A stretch of DNA of 64,000 nt, taken from contig JAUILZ010000017.1 of NCBI GenBank assembly GCA_030432755.1, positions 1 to 64,000 on the forward strand, read 5' to 3'. The translations under genes and the position numbers were made by a program. Positions 59,740-64,000 of the stretch are shown in pieces (position 1 is the first letter of the stretch; each line of letters begins with the position of its first letter). Source of the stretch: Gammaproteobacteria bacterium (GTDB taxonomy: Bacteria; Pseudomonadota; Gammaproteobacteria; Arenicellales; Poriferihabitantaceae). The notes below the pieces were generated by a model that made no database searches, was not told the DNA's origin, and worked only from the letters and a program-made list of their open reading frames with translations.

Positions 59740-60884
59740 CGCTTCCCTACGATACCCGTTTTCCCGCCATCGCCGATCTCAAGGCCCGCGCCCGCCGTCG
59801 CCTGCCAGCCTTCGCCTTCGACTATGTCGACGGTGGCATCGACGAAGAGTATGGCAAGCGCCGCAATCGCGATGCCTGGCACGAGATTGAACTGACCCCG
59901 CGCTACCTGCGCGACGTGACCACCGCCGACCAGTCCGCCGAGGTGTTCGGTCACCGCTATTCCATGCCCATCGGCGTACCGCCCGTCGGGCTCGGCAACA
60001 TGATGTGGCCGGGCGCCGAGCTGGCGCTGGCGCGCGCGGCGCAGCACGCCAACATTCCCTATGTTCTCAGCACCTTCAGCACCACGCTGATGGAGGACAT
60101 CGCCAGGGCGGCGCCGGACGTTGGCTGGTTCCAGCTCTACGTGCCGAAGAACGTGGATGCGATGAAGGACCTCATCTCGCGCGCGAAAAATTCCGGCTTC
60201 CACGTGCTGGTGGTGACCCTGGATATCGCCGTGGGCGCGAAACGCAACCGTGAACTCAAGAACGGGCTCAAGCTGCCGTTCAAGTTCACCCCGAAGATCG
60301 TCTGGGAGGCGATGACGCATCCGGCCTGGACCTTCGACACCTTGACCTACGGCCAGCCTGACTTCGTCAACGTGCAGACCTATCGCGACAATCCGGACGA
60401 GGAACTGGGCGTGTTTCTCACCAGCTTCAACATGAACGGCGTCACCCGCGAACGGATCGAAATGATCCGCGAACTCTGGGATGGGCCGCTGGTGATCAAG
60501 GGGGTGCAGTACGACCGGGATATTCGCGACTGCCTCGAGATCGGTGTGGATGGCATCGTGGTCTCCAATCACGGCGGACGCCAGCTCGACGCCGCGCCGT
60601 CCTCGGCCCAGAGCCTGCGAGAGGTGTCCGCGGAAGCCCGCGCGCGGATGACGGTGATGGTAGACAGCGGTATCCGTACCGGCATGGACATCGTTCGCGC
60701 GCGCGCCCTGGGTGCGGAGATGACCTTTTCCGGGCGTTCGTTTTTCTGGGGCATGGGCGCGCTTGGCAGGAACGGCGCGGAACAGGTTGTCGGCATCTTC
60801 CGTGACGAGGTGGACCGCACCCTCAAGCAACTCGGCTGCCCCTCCTGGGATGCCATGGACGGTTCCTGGCTGTCTTCGCGCTAG
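59736..60884 (+). CDS. FMN-dependent alpha-hydroxy-acid dehydrogenase (lactate dehydrogenase family)
   Basis: 382 residues; ATG overlaps the pyrF stop. ARRRLPAFAFDYVDGGIDEE, PIGVPPVGLGNMMWPGAELA, IVVSNHGGRQLDAAPSSAQ with the catalytic His and the FMN-loop GRSFFWGMGALG are family motifs. It oxidises L-2-hydroxy acids to 2-keto acids, probably passing electrons to the quinone pool. It resembles LldD but the substrate (lactate, mandelate, glycolate) cannot be told apart. Unexpectedly coupled to pyrF. Confidence 0.9.
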   Translation: MTLPYDTRFPAIADLKARARRRLPAFAFDYVDGGIDEEYGKRRNRDAWHEIELTPRYLRDVTTADQSAEVFGHRYSMPIGVPPVGLGNMMWPGAELALARAAQHANIPYVLSTFSTTLMEDIARAAPDVGWFQLYVPKNVDAMKDLISRAKNSGFHVLVVTLDIAVGAKRNRELKNGLKLPFKFTPKIVWEAMTHPAWTFDTLTYGQPDFVNVQTYRDNPDEELGVFLTSFNMNGVTRERIEMIRELWDGPLVIKGVQYDRDIRDCLEIGVDGIVVSNHGGRQLDAAPSSAQSLREVSAEARARMTVMVDSGIRTGMDIVRARALGAEMTFSGRSFFWGMGALGRNGAEQVVGIFRDEVDRTLKQLGCPSWDAMDGSWLSSR

Positions 60885-60944
60885 GACGGGTCATCGTTCC
60901 GGGCAGGGATCCTCGCCCGGGCGGAAGTAACCAGGAACTCTGCG

Positions 60945-60974
60945 TTGCATCAGCTTTTGCATTAAATATATAAT
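60945..60974 (+). promoter_or_regulatory. Strong promoter in an AT-rich patch before the AEC transporter
   Basis: TTGCAT (60945-60950), an 18-base spacer and a consensus TATAAT (60969-60974). A start of transcription near 60981 would put the TTG start codon at 60983 only about two bases into the transcript. Confidence 0.6.
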
Positions 60975-60982
60975 TTATTTAA

Positions 60983-61849
60983 TTGAAAATAATAGAAATA
61001 TTATTTCCGGTTTTCTCCCTGGTACTGGTGGGCTACGTCTATGGTCTGCGCTACCGGCCCAATCTCCAGGCGGTCAACCAGCTGATGCTGTTCGTGTTCG
61101 TGCCGGCGCTGGTGTTCGATGTCATGTCGCGCAAGGACTTCCAGGTGGTCGAATACCAGTGGCTCGCGCTCGCCGGACTGATCGTCGTGCTGGGGTCGGG
61201 ACTGCTGGCATTGCCCGCGGGGCGGGTTCTTCGCTATCCGACGCGCGCGTTCCTGCCGACGATGATGTTCAACAACTGCGGTAACCTCGGCCTGCCGCTC
61301 GCGGTACTGGCGTTCGGTGATCGCGGCCTGGAGGGCGCGGTGGTGCTGTTCCTCGTCAGCAACCTGCTGCATTTCACGCTCGGCACCTGGATTTTTGGCG
61401 GCATCGTCTCGTGGAAAGGGCTGCTGCTGAACCCGGTCAACGTCGCCACCTTCGCCGGGCTCGGTGTCAACTTTGCCCGTATCCAGATGCCCGACTTCGT
61501 CCTCCTGCCGATCTCGATGCTGGGACAGATCGTGATCCCGTTCATGCTCGTGTCCCTCGGCGTTCGCATGTTGAGCGTGGAGCGCGCCCATCTCGGCAGC
61601 GGGCTGGTGGGCGCCGTGCTGCGGCCATTGAGCGGGCTGCTGCCCGCCCTGGTGGCGATCTGGCTGTTGCCGCTGGACGATTTCCAGGCGAGCCTGCTGA
61701 TCCTCTTCGCCACCCTGCCGCCGGCGGTGCTCAATTTCCTGTTCGCGGAACAGTATCACCAGGACCCGGAACTGGTCGCTTCGCTGGTGCTCGTGGGCAA
61801 CGCGATGGCGGTGGTGAGCATCGGGCTGGTGCTCTGGTGGCTGGTCTGA
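60983..61849 (+). CDS. AEC-family (auxin efflux carrier-like) transporter
   Basis: 288 residues, about ten membrane helices. MKIIEILFPVFSLVLVGYVY, LMLFVFVPALVFDVMS, MMFNNCGNLGLPLAVLAFGD and LPPAVLNFLFAEQY are AEC hallmarks (the NNxGNxGLP-type helix break). The TTG start is preceded directly by an in-frame TAA and no ribosome site, so translation may be leaderless or begin at a later codon. Substrate unknown; relatives export organic anions such as malate. The 5' end is AT-rich compared with its neighbours. Confidence 0.82.
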   Translation: MKIIEILFPVFSLVLVGYVYGLRYRPNLQAVNQLMLFVFVPALVFDVMSRKDFQVVEYQWLALAGLIVVLGSGLLALPAGRVLRYPTRAFLPTMMFNNCGNLGLPLAVLAFGDRGLEGAVVLFLVSNLLHFTLGTWIFGGIVSWKGLLLNPVNVATFAGLGVNFARIQMPDFVLLPISMLGQIVIPFMLVSLGVRMLSVERAHLGSGLVGAVLRPLSGLLPALVAIWLLPLDDFQASLLILFATLPPAVLNFLFAEQYHQDPELVASLVLVGNAMAVVSIGLVLWWLV

Positions 61850-61999
61850 GCACTGTTTCAGGCGGAGTGGTGCGGTCCTGACGAAGACTCCATTCGGAAT
61901 TGCCGGTGCTACAATGACGTCCGGTCCCCTGATCAGGCCCCTGGCCAGCGAGACCCGTTGCCGTATTCCTGAACACCAATGACAGCAGAGGAAATCAGC

Positions 62000-62482
62000 A
62001 TGACCATCGCAGTTGGCGACAAAATCCCCAGCGTGGAGCTGGCCGTCATGAGCGCCAATGGCCCGCAGTCCGTTACCACCGACGAACTGTTCGCGGGAAA
62101 GAAAGTCGTACTCTTCGCATTGCCGGGCGCGTTTACCCCCACCTGTTCCGCGGCGCACCTGCCGGGTTACGTAGTGCATCACGAGGCAATCCGGGAGAAG
62201 GGCGTCGATACCATCGCCTGTCTGTCGGTAAACGATGCCTTCGTCATGGACGCCTGGGGCAAGGCGCAGAACGTGGACGACAATATTCTCATGCTAGCCG
62301 ATGGCAGCGGTAATTTCACCGAGGCCGTGGGTATGTCGCTCGATCTCACCGCGCGCCACATGGGGGTGCGATCCGACCGTTATTCGATGATCGTGGAGGA
62401 CGGCGTGGTGACCCAGATCAATCGCGAGGCGCCCGGCAAGTTCGAGGTCTCCGGCGCCGATGTCATCCTGACGCAGCTTTAG
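62000..62482 (+). CDS. Peroxiredoxin, Prx5 type
   Basis: 160 residues from the ATG at 62000 with GAGG at good spacing (an in-frame codon at 61979 was rejected). VVLFALPGAFTPTCSAAHLP carries the peroxidatic Cys in the Prx5 motif (PGAFTPTCS). CLSVNDAFVMDAWGKAQNVD and RSDRYSMIVEDG are typical. It reduces peroxides with thiols or glutathione/glutaredoxin; no glutaredoxin domain is fused. Second peroxiredoxin of the window besides AhpC. Confidence 0.93.
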   Translation: MTIAVGDKIPSVELAVMSANGPQSVTTDELFAGKKVVLFALPGAFTPTCSAAHLPGYVVHHEAIREKGVDTIACLSVNDAFVMDAWGKAQNVDDNILMLADGSGNFTEAVGMSLDLTARHMGVRSDRYSMIVEDGVVTQINREAPGKFEVSGADVILTQL

Positions 62483-62554
62483 CGCCAGGCGCGGGGTGAT
62501 TGCCCGCGACCGGGTTTCGTTCGTTAGCAGGTCTGTCCGTTACAAGGAGCGCAC

Positions 62555-63442
62555 ATGATCACGCGATTACTGTTATTCCTCGGCACCAACCTCGCGGTGG
62601 TGGTCGTCCTCGGGATCGTCTCCCGCCTGTTCGGCATCGAGCAGTACATCGGCGGCAACACCACCCAGTTACTCGTTTTTGCCTTCATCTTCGGCATGAT
62701 GGGTTCATTCATTTCCCTTGCCATGTCCAAGACCATGGCGAAGCGTTCAACGGGAGCGCGGGTGATCGAGAACGCCTCTACTCCCACCGAGGCCTGGCTG
62801 ATCGACACCGTGCGCCGCCAGGCAGAGGCCGCCGGTATCGGCATGCCCGAGGTGGCGATCTTCGATTCCCCCCAGGTCAATGCCTTCGCCACCGGGATGA
62901 AGCGCAACGACGCCCTCGTCGCCGTCAGCACCGGGCTCCTCAAAAGCATGACGCGGGAGGAGGCGGAAGCGGTGATGGCCCACGAGATCACCCACGTGGC
63001 CAACGGCGACATGGTCACTCTGTCGCTGATCCAGGGCATCGTCAATACCTTCGTGATCTTTCTTTCGCGTATCGTCGGCGGGTTCATCGACCGCGCGGTG
63101 TTCCGCAATGAACGCGGCTACGGCATCGGTTATTTCATCTCGGTGATGATCGCGGAGGTCGTGTTCGGTATCCTGGCTTCTATGATCGTGATGTACTTCA
63201 GCCGCCAGCGGGAATTCCGCGCGGACGAGGGCGGGGCACGCCTCGCGGGCAAACAGAAGATGATCGGTGCACTGCGCCGCCTGCAGGCGCAGCACGAACC
63301 GGAGCAGTTGCCGGACCAGCTTGCCGCGTTCGGCATCAGTGGCAGCCGGGCGGGGGGATTGCAGCGCCTGTTCCGCAGTCACCCGGATCTTGCCGACCGT
63401 ATCGAGGCCCTGCAGAAACTCGACAGCACCATCGCGCGCTGA
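62555..63442 (+). CDS. htpX: Inner-membrane zinc metalloprotease HtpX
   Basis: 295 residues; AAGGAG precedes the ATG. Two N-terminal and two central membrane helices; the zinc motif is HEITH in [20 protein letters not shown], with the third ligand in [17 protein letters not shown]. It helps degrade misfolded membrane proteins with FtsH. Length matches E. coli (293). Confidence 0.97.
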   Translation: MITRLLLFLGTNLAVVVVLGIVSRLFGIEQYIGGNTTQLLVFAFIFGMMGSFISLAMSKTMAKRSTGARVIENASTPTEAWLIDTVRRQAEAAGIGMPEVAIFDSPQVNAFATGMKRNDALVAVSTGLLKSMTREEAEAVMAHEITHVANGDMVTLSLIQGIVNTFVIFLSRIVGGFIDRAVFRNERGYGIGYFISVMIAEVVFGILASMIVMYFSRQREFRADEGGARLAGKQKMIGALRRLQAQHEPEQLPDQLAAFGISGSRAGGLQRLFRSHPDLADRIEALQKLDSTIAR

Positions 63443-63486
63443 TCTCGCTATCGGAGACTATCGTCGATTGCCTCCCGCGACCCCGC

Positions 63487-63515
63487 GGTGAAAATTGCGG
63501 GAATATTCACCTTTT
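63487..63515 (+). terminator. Likely terminator of htpX
   Basis: GGTGAAAATT (63487-63496) pairs with AATATTCACC (63502-63511), with one A-A mismatch, around GCGGG. TTTTA follows. Modest stem strength but correct position, 45 bases after the stop. Confidence 0.5.
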
Positions 63516-63583
63516 ACCCTGCCTTGCTGGACCGTCACGGGATCCATGGCTACTATCCGGTGAAACCACGATTGCCGTGAAAA

Positions 63584-64000
63584 ATGGAACTTACACTGGA
63601 GTCGGCCTTCTCTCCGGGTGGCCTGGTGGGCAACCTGTCCTATGTCCTGTTGATCGCCTCCATGGCGATGCGCAACATGTTCTGGTTGCGCGTGCTGGCG
63701 ATCTTTTCGGGTCTTTGTGGCATCGCCTACGATGTCATCTGGCTCAGCAACCCGGTAGGGGTATTCTGGGAAACCGCCTTCACCCTGACCAACGTCATCC
63801 AGTGGCTGCTGCTGGTGCGCGAGGACCGGCGACTGCGGCTCAGTCTCGAGGAGGTTGCGATCTGGAAGGCCTTCTTTCCCAACCTGACGGCGCGCGAGTG
63901 CAAGAAACTGTTTCTCGCCTCGGAGCGCCTGGACTGGCAGGCGGGGCAGACCCTGATCCGGCGGGGCGAGAAAGTTGGCAGGATCTACATGCTGCTCTCC
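63584..64000 (+). CDS. Popeye-like membrane protein with a cyclic nucleotide-binding domain, 3' end cut by the window
   Basis: 139 residues are visible, open to the window end. Three membrane helices are likely (LVGNLSYVLLIASMAMRNMF; WLRVLAIFSGLCGIAYDVIW; ETAFTLTNVIQWLLLVR). The cytoplasmic start FFPNLTARECKKLFLASERL, then GQTLIRRGEKVGRIYMLLS, looks like the beginning of a CRP-type cyclic nucleotide-binding domain. The order of parts matches bacterial Popeye-domain proteins. Ligand and partner unknown; the key phosphate-binding loop is beyond the window. Confidence 0.7.
   Translation, partial: MELTLESAFSPGGLVGNLSYVLLIASMAMRNMFWLRVLAIFSGLCGIAYDVIWLSNPVGVFWETAFTLTNVIQWLLLVREDRRLRLSLEEVAIWKAFFPNLTARECKKLFLASERLDWQAGQTLIRRGEKVGRIYMLLS

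Overview
The window is 64 kb of GC-rich, gene-dense chromosome from a gammaproteobacterium. Fis, the SdhE/CptA pair, the linked gltX, tRNA-Ala and tRNA-Glu, the order pyrG-kdsA-eno-ftsB, the order aroQ-accB-accC-prmA, and lipopolysaccharide genes (kdsA, waaA) all point to that class. I cannot name a genus. Nearly everything is core housekeeping. The accessory-looking parts are a glycosyltransferase cluster near the left end and a repeat-rich stretch next to tRNA-Glu.

Layout. 1-1372: truncated ahpC and divergent oxyR (peroxide defence). 1447-8159: three co-directional glycosyltransferases, two more on the other strand, a small exported orphan protein and a secreted multidomain protein with an Asp-Thr repeat. 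8369-10092: gltX, tRNA-Ala(GGC), tRNA-Glu(TTC) and a perfect hairpin terminator. 10091-10815: two 125-bp hairpin-rich repeats, a duplicated 15-bp piece of the tRNA-Glu 3' end, a PAKAGI-type dispersed repeat and a candidate small RNA ending in a strong terminator. 10963-21180: M16 protease, pncC, accA, tilS, pyrG, kdsA, eno, ftsB. 21256-22176 (minus): ygfZ. 22232-26880: an SDHAF4-like protein, sdhCDAB, sdhE and cptA, that is, complex II with three putative assembly or accessory factors. 26905-28294: an Lrp/AsnC regulator and an unknown protein with a long leader.

28435-41923 is a 13.5-kb run of 13 genes on the plus strand (aroQ, accB, accC, prmA, DUF3426 zinc-ribbon protein, dusB, fis, purH, a zinc-ribbon/DUF2628/pseudopilin-like fusion, purD, tsaC-like, hemF, waaA). 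Many junctions overlap, so translational coupling is likely. 42014-46495: a lipoprotein with STN-like and HEAT-like parts, pepN, a VOC protein and fdxA. 46675-52470: mutS-suhB (minus), trmJ (plus), class I fumarase (minus). 52481-60884: DUF349 protein, an MltD-like transglycosylase with Cys-containing LysM repeats, a sulfurtransferase, truD, pyrF and an FMN-dependent hydroxy-acid dehydrogenase. 60983-64000: an AEC transporter behind an AT-rich promoter, a Prx5-type peroxiredoxin, htpX and a truncated Popeye-like membrane protein.

The window covers peroxide defence (AhpC, OxyR, Prx5), fatty-acid initiation (AccA, AccB, AccC), envelope precursors (KdsA, WaaA), purine and pyrimidine synthesis (PurH, PurD, PyrG, PyrF), part of the TCA cycle (SDH, fumarase) and translation or tRNA modification (GltX, TilS, DusB, TrmJ, TruD, TsaC, PrmA). 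I found no CRISPR array, prophage or transposase. The best candidates for something undescribed are the hairpin repeat pair with compensatory base changes beside tRNA-Glu, the terminator-ended structured region after it, and three odd proteins: the pseudopilin-like fusion, the Cys-LysM transglycosylase and the glycosyltransferase-associated exported orphan.
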